This document shows, one piece after another, positions 8,613-17,611 of a DNA stretch of 40,408 bases. The position numbers and the translations under genes are program-made. This stretch comes from a bacterium. GTDB taxonomy: Bacteria; Chloroflexota; Dormibacteria; UBA8260; Bog-877. Every line of letters begins with the position of its first letter. Position 1 is the stretch's first letter. The stretch is taken from positions 1-40,408 of the forward strand of contig JAKABA010000019.1 in assembly GCA_021802115.1 (NCBI GenBank), written 5' to 3'. The notes under the pieces are model-generated. The model saw nothing but the letters and a program-made list of their open reading frames with translations, ran no database searches and had not been told where the DNA came from.

Positions 8613-9872
8613 ATGTCTGCTAACCAGCCCTGCTCAGCGCCACCCGCCCTTCCCCAGATCGCCAGCTACTTCCGGGCCTCCGTGCCAGCGCTCGCCCGTG
8701 TCGTTGGAGGCAGGCCGGCCATCTACCTGGACAGCCCCAACGGCACGCAGATGCCGGAGCCGGTGCTGCGAGCGATGTCGGACTACATCCGCCATGGGAT
8801 GGCCAACCGCCACGGGGAGTTCCTCACCAGCGAAGAGACCGAGGCCTCCATTCACCGGGCCCGGCGGGCTGTGGCCGACCTGCTCGGCAGTGGATCAGCC
8901 CCGGTTGTGTTCGGCCAGAACATGACCTCGCTGGCCTTCGCCCTGGCCACCGCGCTGGCCCGGGACTGGAGTGCCCCGGGCCTGGTGGTGGTCTCGGAGA
9001 TCGACCATCGCGCCAACGTCGATCCCTGGGCCAGCGTCGCCTGCGATCACGGCCTGGAGGTGGCCTGGCTGCCGGTCGACCCCGAAACGGTCAGCCTCGA
9101 CCTTACCCAACTGGACCGCCTGGTGGCCCCAGGGACCAGCCTGGTGGCGGTCTCCTTGGCTGCCAACGCAGTCGGCAGCGTGCAGGACGTGCGCGCCGTC
9201 ACCGCGCGCGCGCACGAGGTCGGCGCCATCGCCATCGTCGATGCGGTGCATGCGGTTCCCCACCTCCCGGTCAACATGCAGACCCTCGGGGCTGACGTAC
9301 TGTTGTGTTCGGCCTACAAGTTCTTCGGCCCCCACATCGGGATCATGGCGGTGCAGGGCGACCTGCTCGACCGGGTTCGCACCCTCAAGGTCGCCCCCGC
9401 TCCCCTGAGCGGGCCGGAGAAGGCGGAAACGGGATCGCAGAACCACGAGGCCATCGTTGGGCTCGCGGCCACGATCGCCTATCTAGAGGGGTTGGGCGGG
9501 GGGGACTCCCCGGCCGCTCGCCTCCACGACAGCATGCTTCGGATTCAGCGCTACGAGGACCAACTGGTGGCCCAGATGGTAGAGGGGCTCGCTGACATCC
9601 CTGGCCTGCGGATCTACCGCGCGCCGGACCCCAGGCCCAAGACGCCCACCGTGGCCTTCACCGTCAGGGGCAAGAGCCCGGTGGCGATCACCAGATACTG
9701 CGGTGATCGCGGAGTGCTGCTGACCCATGGTGACTTCTACGCAACCATCCTGGCGGAGCGGGTCGGAGTGGCCGCCCAGGGAGGGTGGATCAGGGCGGGG
9801 ATGGCCCCCTACATCACCCCGGAGGATGTGGACTACGCGCTCGCGACCATCAGCGCGGCGAGCCAGGCATGA
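8613..9872 (+). CDS. Class V aminotransferase (cysteine desulfurase/isopenicillin N epimerase-like fold)
   Basis: This PLP enzyme of about 420 residues follows the cysteine-desulfurase-like pattern: IYLDSPNGTQMPEPVL at the start, NMTSLAFALATAL at the phosphate site, EIDHRANVDPW, IVDAVHAVPHLPV with the pyridine-N Asp, and SAYKFFGPHIG where the Lys forms the Schiff base. There is no clear active-site Cys loop of a sulfur-transferring desulfurase, so another amine or epimerase/lyase reaction is more likely. ATG 8613 is used. A GTG at 8604 also exists, overlapping the cyclase stop, but ATG has GTGAGGGA just before it. The pairing with a cyclase-family hydrolase recalls formamidase with kynureninase, though kynureninase identity is not shown. 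Confidence 0.82.
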   Translation: MSANQPCSAPPALPQIASYFRASVPALARVVGGRPAIYLDSPNGTQMPEPVLRAMSDYIRHGMANRHGEFLTSEETEASIHRARRAVADLLGSGSAPVVFGQNMTSLAFALATALARDWSAPGLVVVSEIDHRANVDPWASVACDHGLEVAWLPVDPETVSLDLTQLDRLVAPGTSLVAVSLAANAVGSVQDVRAVTARAHEVGAIAIVDAVHAVPHLPVNMQTLGADVLLCSAYKFFGPHIGIMAVQGDLLDRVRTLKVAPAPLSGPEKAETGSQNHEAIVGLAATIAYLEGLGGGDSPAARLHDSMLRIQRYEDQLVAQMVEGLADIPGLRIYRAPDPRPKTPTVAFTVRGKSPVAITRYCGDRGVLLTHGDFYATILAERVGVAAQGGWIRAGMAPYITPEDVDYALATISAASQA

Positions 9873-9921
9873 GGACGCGACCACCTCGCCTGGCGCACCG
9901 TCTCTCCGGGAGGAACGGAAC

Positions 9922-10389
9922 TTGGCAATAGCGACCCCCACCCTTCACCACGTCGGGATAACGGTTGGAAGCCTGGAGCGGAGCCTAGCCTTCTACAGGG
10001 ACATGTTCGGCTTGGAACCGCTCTTCGAGGTAACCGCTGAGGGACCCGAGCTCAGCGCGGCGGTGGGAGTCCCCGGAGCCCGGCTCCGGTTCGCCTTTAT
10101 CCGAATCGGGGCTGCCGAGGTTGAGCTCCTGGAGTACGACAACGACCGCGATGCCTCCTTCACCCGCCGCAACTGCGACGTCGGCGCACCCCATCTCTGC
10201 CTTCACGTCGCCGACATCGCCCACAGCTACCAGGAGCTCAGGGCCAAGGGGGTGAGCTTCTACGCTCCTCCCCTTCTGATCGAGTCGGGGCCTCTGGCTG
10301 GCTGCCGATTTGCGTACCTCCGCGACCCCGACGGAATCACCCTGGAGCTCTTCGAAACCCCGAGCACAACCGAGTCAACCGATGGTTAG
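9922..10389 (+). CDS. VOC (glyoxalase/dioxygenase fold) protein
   Basis: This 155-residue protein is a two-module vicinal-oxygen-chelate domain. The four metal-ligand positions are filled: His in LHHVGITVG, Glu in EVELLEY, His in APHLCLHVAD and Glu in GITLELFE. Such proteins are epimerases, lyases, dioxygenases or isomerases acting through a chelated metal; methylmalonyl-CoA epimerase-like and lactoylglutathione-lyase-like members share this length. The start is taken as TTG at 9922 because GGGAGGA lies 8 bases upstream and the fold begins eight residues later; no ATG is well placed. The end overlaps the next gene by 8 bases, so it is part of the cyclase-aminotransferase operon. Confidence 0.82.
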   Translation: MAIATPTLHHVGITVGSLERSLAFYRDMFGLEPLFEVTAEGPELSAAVGVPGARLRFAFIRIGAAEVELLEYDNDRDASFTRRNCDVGAPHLCLHVADIAHSYQELRAKGVSFYAPPLLIESGPLAGCRFAYLRDPDGITLELFETPSTTESTDG

Positions 10390-11026
10390 AGCTGGTGACC
10401 TAAACCCCGCCGAGGACCCCGCCAGCCCGGATCGGGTCTCCATCGGCGCCCGCCTGCGGGAGCGCCGGCAGCGGAGCAACCTCTCCATCCGCGCCTTGGC
10501 CCGCTCGGTGCGCTGTTCGCCCAGCCTGATCTCCCAGATCGAGAGCGGCCGGGTGATCCCCTCGGTCAGCACGCTTTACGCGCTCGTGACCGCTTTGGAC
10601 GTCTCGCTCGACTGGCTGTTCGCGCGGGCCGAGCGGGCGTGGGCGGATGAGCCGCAGGAGGCGCTCAGCCACCGTCCGCGGTTGATCATGCATCCGGAGC
10701 AACGACCCAGTATCGAACTGGAGCACGGGGTTCGCTGGGAGCGTCTCACGCCCACCGATGAACCCGGCGTCGAGTTCATGGAGGTCATCTATCCAGCCCG
10801 GGAGCGCCTGCCCAGGGACCAGCATGCCATCCAGCACGCGGGCCGGGACTATGCGGTGTTGCTCCAGGGCCTTTTGAGTGTGCAGGTCGGCTTCGAGAAG
10901 TGGGAACTGAGCCCCGGTGATTCTCTCGCCTTCGACGGGGCCGTGCCCCACCACTTCTGGAACCGCGGCCCGGAGCCGGTGCGAGCGATCTTTGTGGTCC
11001 TCGACCGGGGCCAAGAGAGCCGATGA
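10382..11026 (+). CDS. XRE-family regulator with C-terminal cupin sensor
   Basis: This 214-residue protein joins an N-terminal helix-turn-helix (about 20-75, with LRERRQRSNLSIRALA and SPSLISQIESGRVIPSVSTL) to a C-terminal cupin barrel (about 110-205, with DYAVLLQGLLSVQVG, ELSPGDSLAFDGAVPHHFWN). This layout is common in repressors of small catabolic operons that sense a metabolite in the cupin. Its ATG lies inside the last codons of the VOC gene, so it is co-translated with the operon it probably controls. The peptide-binding lipoprotein gene follows. No operator could be identified by eye. Confidence 0.88.
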   Translation: MVRAGDLNPAEDPASPDRVSIGARLRERRQRSNLSIRALARSVRCSPSLISQIESGRVIPSVSTLYALVTALDVSLDWLFARAERAWADEPQEALSHRPRLIMHPEQRPSIELEHGVRWERLTPTDEPGVEFMEVIYPARERLPRDQHAIQHAGRDYAVLLQGLLSVQVGFEKWELSPGDSLAFDGAVPHHFWNRGPEPVRAIFVVLDRGQESR

Positions 11027-11177
11027 GAGGGCTGCGCTCGACTTTCCACCCGAGCTCGCCGGAGCACGGCCGACACCGCGTGGCAGAGACCGCGCGGGGG
11101 GGCGGCCGCCCAGGCTACAACCAGATGAACCCGTGGAGTGCAAATTGGGGCAGTCGTCCCTCAGGAGGTGTGCAGTT

Positions 11178-13133
11178 ATGAGAAGCCCGGCTCACGCCAG
11201 TAAGTGGCGTCTTCTGTTGGTGGCCGCGGGAGCCACGCTGCTGGTGAGCGCCTGCGCCAGCGCGGTATCCCCAACCCCGGTTCGAAAGGGCGGCACCGTC
11301 ACCTTCGCGGAGCAACCCACCGCTCCTCCAAACTACATCCTGCCCCTGGCCAGCAGCTCCTACTTCACGGTCGCCAACCTGTCCGACTTCTCCCAGGACA
11401 TGTACCTGCCCCTCTACTGGTTCGGGAAAGCCGGCGAGCCGGTGCTGAACAAGGGCCTCAGCGTCGCCGAGCCCCCTGTCTTTTCTGACCACAACAGCGT
11501 GGTCACCCTAAATCTCAAGCACTGGAGCTGGTCGAACGGCCAGCCCGTGACCGCGCGGGACGTCATCTTCTGGTTGAACCTGCTGAGCGCAGCCACCGAC
11601 CCACTGGCGCCCACGGTGGGCACCACCACCAGCCCCGGTCCGGGCTGGGGAGCAGCCGTGCCCGGCGGCTTCCCCCAGAACGTGGCGAGCTACACCCAGA
11701 CCGGGACCTATCAGCTCCAGCTCAAGCTCAACGCTTCCTACAACCCCACCTGGTACACCGACAACGAGCTGAGTCAGATCTACCCTCTGCCCCAGGCTGC
11801 CTGGGATCGCCTGTCTGCCGGCGGCACGGTCGGCAACTACGACTCTTCCGCGCAGTCACGCGCCCTGGCCCCGGCGTCGGCCCATCTGCCGGCGGGCGCA
11901 TATCTACCGACCGACCCGGGCAGCGCGTCCAGCGGCGCGCTGGGAGTGGCCCAGTTCCTGAACCTGCAGTCGCAGGACCTCTCGACCTACGCCACCAATC
12001 CCCTCTGGAAGGTGGTTGACGGCCCCTTCGTCCTCAGGTCCTTCACCCCGAGCGGGTACGCCAAGCTGGTGCCCAACTCCAAGTATTCGGGCAGCCCCAA
12101 GCCCACCATCTCCGCCTTCGTCGAAGAGCCGTTCACGTCCGATACCGCTGAGTACAACGCGCTTCGGACCAAGAGCCTCACGATCGGGTACATCCCCCCA
12201 CAGGATCTGGGCACCAAGAGCACCCTGGAGGCCCTGGGCTACCGGCTCGCCCCCTGGTATGAGTTCGGGGTCAACTACAGTCCCTACAACTTCACCAATC
12301 CCACCATCGGCCCCGTCTTCAAGCAGCTCTACGTCCGCCAGGCGATCCAGTCCCTGATCAATCAGCCGCAGTACATCAAGGACTTCATGGGCGGGATCGG
12401 CGCGGTGGGCAATGGACCGGTGCCCAGCTACCCGCACGGCAATCCCGACCAGAGCCCGCTGGAGGCGAAGGGCCAGGTCTACCCCTACGATCCCGGCCGC
12501 GCCGTGAACCTGCTGAAGAGCCATGGCTGGAAGGTGGTCCCGCGCGGCACCACCAGCTGCGTCCGACCAGGCAGCGCTGCCGGCCAGTGCGGCACCGGAA
12601 TCCACCTCGGCCAGCCCCTGAGCTTCACCATGCTCTACGTGAGTGGCTCGACGGAGCTCACCTCGCGGATGGAAGCCCTGCAGTCCACCCTGGCGGCACA
12701 GGCCGGAATCACCATGGCCCTCAAGTCGGCCCCCTTCGGCCAGGTGGCCAGTCAGGTCGCGGCGGGGTGCACCTTCGCCACCCCCTGCAGCACCTGGGGA
12801 ATGTCCGCATTCGCCAATTTCATCTGGGTTTACTCTCCCGACTATCTGCCCACGGGGGGCGAGCTCTTCGCCACCGGCGCCGGCAGCAACTTCGGGGACT
12901 ACTCCAGCCCCACCAACAACGCCAATATCCTGGGCACCCACACCGCCTCCACCGCCAGCGCGGAGCAGGCGGCGCTGTTCCGCTATCAGAACTACCTGGC
13001 CCAGCAGCTGCCAGTGGCCTGGATGCCCAGCGGTCCCTACCAGCTGACGATGTACCGGAGCAATCTGCGTGGCCTGGTTCCCCAGGGAATCTTCGCTGAG
13101 ATCTATCCTCAGCTGTACTCGTTTGCGGGATGA
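11178..13133 (+). CDS. ABC transporter substrate-binding lipoprotein, family 5 (peptide/nickel type)
   Basis: This 651-residue protein has a lipoprotein signal: basic MRSPAHASKWR, a hydrophobic stretch, and the lipobox LLVSAC with Cys near 27. The mature part matches solute-binding family 5 (DppA/OppA type): GGTVTFAEQPTAPPNYILPL, WSWSNGQPVTARDVIFWLNL, a lobe with LYVRQAIQSLINQPQYIKDF, and YPYDPGRAVNLLKSHGWKV. These bind peptides, sugars or nickel complexes outside the membrane. An excellent ribosome site, AGGAGGTG at 11163-11170, precedes the ATG by 7 bases, implying high expression. No permease or ATPase gene is next to it, which is unusual; they must be elsewhere or shared. A strong hairpin follows the stop. 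Confidence 0.9.
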   Translation: MRSPAHASKWRLLLVAAGATLLVSACASAVSPTPVRKGGTVTFAEQPTAPPNYILPLASSSYFTVANLSDFSQDMYLPLYWFGKAGEPVLNKGLSVAEPPVFSDHNSVVTLNLKHWSWSNGQPVTARDVIFWLNLLSAATDPLAPTVGTTTSPGPGWGAAVPGGFPQNVASYTQTGTYQLQLKLNASYNPTWYTDNELSQIYPLPQAAWDRLSAGGTVGNYDSSAQSRALAPASAHLPAGAYLPTDPGSASSGALGVAQFLNLQSQDLSTYATNPLWKVVDGPFVLRSFTPSGYAKLVPNSKYSGSPKPTISAFVEEPFTSDTAEYNALRTKSLTIGYIPPQDLGTKSTLEALGYRLAPWYEFGVNYSPYNFTNPTIGPVFKQLYVRQAIQSLINQPQYIKDFMGGIGAVGNGPVPSYPHGNPDQSPLEAKGQVYPYDPGRAVNLLKSHGWKVVPRGTTSCVRPGSAAGQCGTGIHLGQPLSFTMLYVSGSTELTSRMEALQSTLAAQAGITMALKSAPFGQVASQVAAGCTFATPCSTWGMSAFANFIWVYSPDYLPTGGELFATGAGSNFGDYSSPTNNANILGTHTASTASAEQAALFRYQNYLAQQLPVAWMPSGPYQLTMYRSNLRGLVPQGIFAEIYPQLYSFAG

Positions 13134-13147
13134 CACCGGGACCGCTC

Positions 13148-13179
13148 GCCGACCCCGCGGCCATCGCCGCGGGGTCGGC
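13148..13179 (+). terminator. 13-bp perfect hairpin after the binding-protein gene
   Basis: The arms GCCGACCCCGCGG (13148-13160) and CCGCGGGGTCGGC (13167-13179) pair perfectly around a 6-base loop. The stem starts 15 bases past the stop of the binding-protein gene. No T-run follows, as with other hairpins in this window. Confidence 0.65.
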
Positions 13180-13296
13180 TCGGTCCCAGGGGTCGAACCT
13201 GGTCTTGGCTGCCAGCCCCTCCACCGGCACCGCAAACCGGCTAGCGCGAAGCGCACCTTCAGCCGGGTCGAGGGGCCCAGGCCTCAGGGTGCTGGC

Positions 13297-14207
13297 ATGA
13301 CCCCAGCCATGGCAGAAGGCTATGCGCCATTTGGAAACTATCAGACCTGGTATGGCGTGGTCGGCAACCTGGACCCGCCCGGGCCCCCGGGACCTGCACC
13401 CCTGCTGATCCTGCACGGCGGGCCCGGCGGGACCCACGACTACCTGCTCTTGCTCGCCGACCTGACCAAGGGGGGTCGCCCAGTCATCTTCTATCACCAA
13501 CTGGGCAGTGGGAAGTCGACTCACCTCCCCACCAAGAGCCGGAGGTCTGGGCGCCGGCCGTCTTCGCGGCCCAACTGGTCGCCCCCATCGACCACCCGGG
13601 CATCTCCGACGGCTACCACCTCCTCGGCCAGTCCTGGGGAGGCTTTCCGGCTCTGGAGCACTCGATCACCCAGCCGGCTGGGCTGCTCAGCCTGGTCCTC
13701 TCCAACACAGCGGCCTCCTGCTGCGCCTTTGGGCAGGAGGCTGCGCGGCTGCGCAGGGGGCTTCCCCCGGCCGTCCAGGAGACCCTCACACGCCACGAGG
13801 TGGCCGGCACCAGCGACAGCCCCGAGTACGCCGCTGCCTGTGAGGTCTTCTACCGGCGCCACCTGTGCCGGCTCAGGCCATGGCCGCCCGAGGTCATCCG
13901 CGGGTCCCAGTTGATGGCGCAGGATCCCACCGTGCATCACGTCATGAACGGACCCTCCGAGTTCCATGTCATCGGCTCGATCCGCGACTGGGAGGCGGAG
14001 TCGCGCCTGCACCGCATCCTGGTCTCGGCTCTGGTGATCTCCGGGCGCCACGACGAGGCGACACCCAAGCTCCAGGCGGCGCTGGTGCGCGGGATCGGGG
14101 AAAGCCACCAGGTTGTCCTGGAGAGTTCGTCGCACATGTCGTTCTGGGAGGAGCGCGCGACCTACATGAATGAGGTGTGCCGATGGCTGGACGCCCACGA
14201 CCGCTGA
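13297..14207 (+). pseudogene. Frameshifted proline iminopeptidase-like alpha/beta hydrolase (S33)
   Basis: Two frames together encode a proline iminopeptidase of normal length, about 303 residues. Frame one gives the start, ILHGGPGGTHDYL (oxyanion loop) and IFYHQLGSGKSTHLPTK. The other frame, from about 13541, gives PEVWAPAVFAAQLV, the nucleophile elbow LLGQSWGG, TQPAGLLSLVLSNTAA, the Asp in ISGRHDEATP and the His in SSSHMSFWEE. The switch falls near 13533: restoring one G in ACCAAGAGCCGG would read TKEPEVW and join the frames. So one base is missing, through mutation or an assembly error. All three catalytic residues survive. The family removes N-terminal proline from peptides, which fits the nearby peptide-binding protein. 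Confidence 0.85.
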
Positions 14208-14586
14208 TGCACCATTTTCGAACCACTTTGCTTGCGGTCGGGGCAGGTCTCGCGGTCGGGCGGGATCTTCGCTCGCAGCTTGATGCCCCAGGTCACCAAC
14301 TCTCGGACTCAGGGGGCTCCCCAAGCGCGGCCGCCATCAGCGCCTGGGTCCCAGAGCCAGAGCGCAGGTGGAATCGAGGCCGCCAACGCTGGCAAGATTG
14401 GGGGCGGGCCAACCCCGCCCCGAGCCCGCACCGGAGGAGCACCTTCGCCATGCCTACACCGTCGCCCGGCCCGCCCCAGGGGAGGGCTCCGTTGGAGTGT
14501 AGGCCCGGCGTAGCCACATCCAGCCACCTCCCACGGGCCAAGGGCGCGAATCGCCGCCCAACCCCTGACCCAGCCGGATTCCACGC
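14208..14586. other. Intergenic stretch without a recognisable gene
   Basis: These 379 bases between the iminopeptidase frame and the second LLM gene show no frame with credible protein character. The only structure I can support is the GC-rich hairpin at 14401-14421. A promoter for the LLM gene should lie in the right half, but no clear -35/-10 pair stands out. Confidence 0.5.
14401..14421 (+). terminator. 8-bp GC hairpin upstream of the second LLM gene
   Basis: GGGGCGGG (14401-14408) pairs with CCCGCCCC (14414-14421) around a CCAAC loop. It could end transcripts of the iminopeptidase gene about 190 bases upstream. It has no T-tract, so the call is modest. Confidence 0.4.
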
Positions 14587-15459
14587 ATGAGAGTCGGCGT
14601 CGTCCTTCCCCAGACCGAAATCGGCGCGGATCCGGCCGCGATAGCCACATACGCCCGCGGAGTGGAGGCGCTCGGGTACCGGCACATCCTCGCCTACGAC
14701 CACGTGCTCGGAGCTGACCGTTCGGTTCACCGTGATCTGCGGGGCCCCTACGCCCTCGGGGACGCCTTCCATGAACCCCTGGTGTTGTTCGGGTACCTGG
14801 CCGCGATCACCTCGCTGGAGCTGGTCACCGGAATCCTCATCCTGCCCCAGCGTCAGACCGCACTGGTCGCCAAGCAGGCGACCCAGGTCGACATCCTGTC
14901 CGGAGGGCGCCTACGGCTGGGAGTCGGACTGGGCTGGAATCCGGTGGAATATGAGGCGCTCGGGAAGTCGTTCACCAACCGGGGCCGGAGGATCGAGGAG
15001 CAGGTCTTGCTGCTCCGCCTCTTGTGGACCGAGACCGCGGTCACCCACCGCGGGCGCTACGAGCAGGTGACGGCCGCCGGATTGGCTCCACCCCCCCGGC
15101 AGCGCCCGATCCCGATCTGGTTTGGTGGCGCGACCCCGGTGGCCCTGCGCCGTGCGGGCCGGCTGGCGGACGGCTGGTTCCCCCAGGCGGACCCCGGCCC
15201 CGCTCTGGATGAAGCCAAGGCTTTGGTCGCGCAGGGAGCCGTCGCGGCCGGCCGGGATCCGGATCGGCTGGGCATGGAGGGCATGGTCAGCTGGACAGAG
15301 GCTGGGGCCGGTCGGGTGCTCGAGGAGACGCTCCAATGGGAGCAGGCGGGCGCCACCCACGTCTCCATCAACACGATGCAGGCCGGCCTCGGCTCGGTGG
15401 CGGGCCACCTAGCGGCTCTGGCAGAGAGCGCTGAGGCTCTTGGCCTCCGTCCTGCCTGA
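14587..15459 (+). CDS. LLM class F420-dependent oxidoreductase (second copy)
   Basis: This 290-residue luciferase-like oxidoreductase starts MRVGVVLPQTEIGADP and has GVEALGYRHILAYDHVLG, LELVTGILILPQRQ, QVDILSGGRLRLGVGLGW with EYEALGKSF, RPIPIWFGGATPVALRRA and GRLADGWFPQ, matching the F420-type subgroup along its length. Coenzyme and substrate are inferred from family only. It differs clearly from the LLM protein at 6328-7203 (for example HVLGADRSV against HVVMPSRTN), so the two are not recent duplicates. The TIGR-type short form of about 290 residues is usual. It stands alone after a hairpin, and its link to the operon upstream is by position only. Confidence 0.85.
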   Translation: MRVGVVLPQTEIGADPAAIATYARGVEALGYRHILAYDHVLGADRSVHRDLRGPYALGDAFHEPLVLFGYLAAITSLELVTGILILPQRQTALVAKQATQVDILSGGRLRLGVGLGWNPVEYEALGKSFTNRGRRIEEQVLLLRLLWTETAVTHRGRYEQVTAAGLAPPPRQRPIPIWFGGATPVALRRAGRLADGWFPQADPGPALDEAKALVAQGAVAAGRDPDRLGMEGMVSWTEAGAGRVLEETLQWEQAGATHVSINTMQAGLGSVAGHLAALAESAEALGLRPA

Positions 15460-15816
15460 GCGGACCGGCGCGGCGGTGGCCTGGCCGCCCCGTCGGCCCC
15501 CGATTCCACCCCGCCGATTGTGGACCTCGCCCTGGCTCGGGGAAACTGTGGGTCCAGCGCTCCTCAGCGCTCCAGGGACTCCTCCCATTCGCGATCGTTC
15601 GTTGGCTGCGCCGACCTCCGCGCCACCGGGGTGCCGGGCTCGGGACGGCTGCCACCTTCTCGCCTCTCGCCGGCACCATCGCCGTGTCGGGCCCAACTTC
15701 CGGCCCAGCTCGGGGGGGGCCGTATTTGGCAACAGGCCGCCGCAAACCGGCGGCACCGGACCCGCCGGCCGTTGGGACCGCTGCTCGTCCCAGTTGAAGT
15801 GGGTGCCAGAAGGGGG
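15460..15816. other. Intergenic stretch between convergent LLM and recombinase genes
   Basis: I find no gene in these 357 bases. A 7-bp stem, CCGGCGG (15747-15753) with CCGCCGG (15762-15768), could be part of a terminator for either flanking gene. No attachment-site-like direct repeat was recognised beside the recombinase. Confidence 0.45.
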
Positions 15817-16698
15817 TCAAAGGAGGGGCCCCTGCGGCCCTCGCTCAGCTGGCGGCTCCCAAGCTTGATCGAGGGGATCCGCAGAGAGCCCGCGCTCCAG
15901 ATCACGAGCGGTGACCGAGGCGTAGTGGTCGAGGGTCGTGGAGGGCCGGGAGTGCCCCAGCGTCCGGGAGACGATCTCCAGGGGGATCCCCGCCCTGAGC
16001 CATCTGACGCAGGCGGCGTGGCGCAGGTCATGGGGGCTGAGCAGGGGCAGCCCCGCCATCTTGCAGCACCCTGCAATCAGCTCCGGGGCCCTCCGGTCCG
16101 ACAGCCGGCCCTGGCGGGAACGGAACAACGGGGAGCCCGCGGCCTCCCCCGCCCTCTCCTCCAGCTCCGCCTCCAGCCGCTGACGGATACCAGGGGTGAG
16201 CGGGATCGTGCGAGAGCCGGTCTTCCCCATCACGTGGAGGAGGCCCTCCTAGTACGAGTGGATGCTGCATGAGAGCAGCTCGGAGATCCTGGCCCCGGTT
16301 GCCAGCAGCAGCCACACCAACAGCTGGGACCTGGAGTCCGGGGCGCCTGCGATGAGCAGCAGAGACTGCTCCAGGGAGATCGCCGGCTCCGGATGATGGG
16401 ACGGTAGAGGCTGGATGCGAATCCCGAATGCCAGACCCTCAGGCGATATCCTTGCCTGCTCGGTGAAGCGCAGGAACTGGCGCAGCAGCAAGAGCCGGTG
16501 GTGGCGGGTGGAGGCCGCGAGCTGCGCCAGGCTCGCCTGATAGCGGATGACCAGGGCCAGATCCACCGCCTCGCCCCGGGTCACCCCTCGCTCCTCGGCG
16601 AAGCGCACAAACGACCTCAGGACACCTTGATATTCCTTGCTGCTGCTGGCGCGCCCGGTGCTGCTCGCAAAGAGCTCGGCCGCTGCCGTCAGCGGCAT
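15817..16698 (-). pseudogene. Tyrosine recombinase/integrase split by one in-frame amber stop
   Basis: The frame encodes a complete XerC/D-like recombinase of about 293 residues except for TAG at 16249-16251. The N-terminal part has a SAM-like core-binding domain (MPLTAAAELFASS, YQGVLRSFVRFAEERG, STRHHRLLLLRQFLRF) and the first catalytic Arg in LLATGARISELL. After the stop come the beta-hairpin Lys (GLLHVMGKTGSRTIPL), the H-x-x-R box SPHDLRHAACV, LGHS and the nucleophile Tyr in LDHYASV. All catalytic residues remain, so the break is recent or an error. The longer frame upstream of ATG 16698 lacks homology-like character. A TAG is a normal stop for several neighbours, so recoding is unlikely. 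Confidence 0.82.
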
Positions 16699-17231
16699 CG
16701 CACCGCCGCTCACCTCTGCTACTGTCCCCCAGCTGGCGATCAGGGGGGCAACACAACCCGCAGCCGCCGAGGCGCGTTCCCGGTCGTGCCCTCGAGGGCG
16801 CGCCCAAGACCGGCCGGGGAGACCTCCTCCCCACCCTCGACCCCTTTGCCAACGGCCCACAGTCGGCCGCTGCGCACTCAAAGACGGCGCCGGCTTGGCC
16901 TGCGGGAGCCGCGGCGTGAGCCAGATACTCCACCGCCCCTGGCTAATCCCAGGTCACACCCGGGAGGCGGCGCAGCGCCGTCAGCGGTCGAGCGATGGCC
17001 CGCCTTCTTGCCAGCAGGCGCCAGGGGCCATCGGCGGCGCACCTGACAGTTCGACCGCAACCTCCAGAGGCTGGCCCAGCCAAGATGCTCTCGGTCCAGC
17101 TCCGGGGCGGCCGCGCCCAGCCCAGCTCCTCCGCAGCCGGTTCAGGAGGCACCCGATGACGGCAAACCGGCGTGGCCCGCCCCACCGTCAACTGGCGATG
17201 GCCCCAGGGGAGAGCCCGAGGGCAGTGCGGC
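16699..17231. other. 533 bases without a recognisable gene
   Basis: Both strands have open frames here, but they are arginine/proline-rich shadows typical of GC-rich noncoding DNA. I recognise no domain, RNA gene or repeat. The stretch links a broken recombinase and a broken PIN gene and may be decayed mobile DNA. Confidence 0.45.
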
Positions 17232-17611
17232 TCAGCTGGAGCTGACAGTCAGGATCGCGGCGTTGTCGGCGGCTTCCCTCAGCCTGAGGTCGAAGACCAC
17301 CATGTCTTCCAGATCCGCCCGGATCTCGAGGGCGTTGGCGAGGTGGAGCGCGCCGAGCAACCGGAGCCCGGAAGGCGGCGCCCGGACCGCCGCGAGGTCG
17401 GTCGCGACGCTGGGCAAAACCAGCCCCACCGTGTCCAGAGCGGCCGCAACCGGCTCGTCGGTGAGGCGGGCACCCGCCCGGGTCGCCGCGGTCAGCAGCA
17501 GTTGGGACGCCCGGCCGGGGCCATGAGCGGAGTACCGCTGGCGGATCGGCTTCGACTCCGGCTCCTTGATGATGGGCTTGAGGAGGGCGGGGGTGTCCGG
17601 CTGCCGGGCTT
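17232..17611 (-). pseudogene. PIN-domain (VapC-like) toxin remnant lacking a start
   Basis: The frame ends with a standard PIN C-terminus: LRLLGALHLANALEIRADLE, then VVFDLRLREAADNAAILTVSS, where family members have D/ALHLA and YDxRL. Reading further upstream gives PALLKPIIKEPESKPI, which aligns with the usual S-A-L-L-K-x-x-x-x-E-P-E-S start, and ASQLLLTAATRAG, which aligns with the S-S-x-L-x-x-x-E segment where the conserved Glu is lost. No start codon with a ribosome site is found before PDTPALLK, and no antitoxin gene lies upstream. I infer a decayed VapC ribonuclease gene, about 200 bases from an intact one. A second toxin started from the internal GTG at 17429 would lack half the fold. 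Confidence 0.6.

Noticed and set aside
13186..13202. A tRNA T-arm-like hairpin, CCAGG-TTCGACC-CCTGG on the minus strand
   Set aside because: No matching acceptor stem, anticodon arm or D-arm is found at the right distances, so it is not a tRNA gene.
11904..13256. 450-codon minus-strand open frame opposite the peptide-binding protein gene
   Set aside because: Gly/Arg/Val-rich shadow; the plus strand has a lipoprotein signal and family motifs throughout.
331..16251. TAG recoding as a sense codon, suggested by amber stops in livF and the recombinase
   Set aside because: TAG is the natural stop of several intact genes here, such as the M24, VOC, antitoxin and KDPG aldolase genes, and livF also lacks its 5' end.
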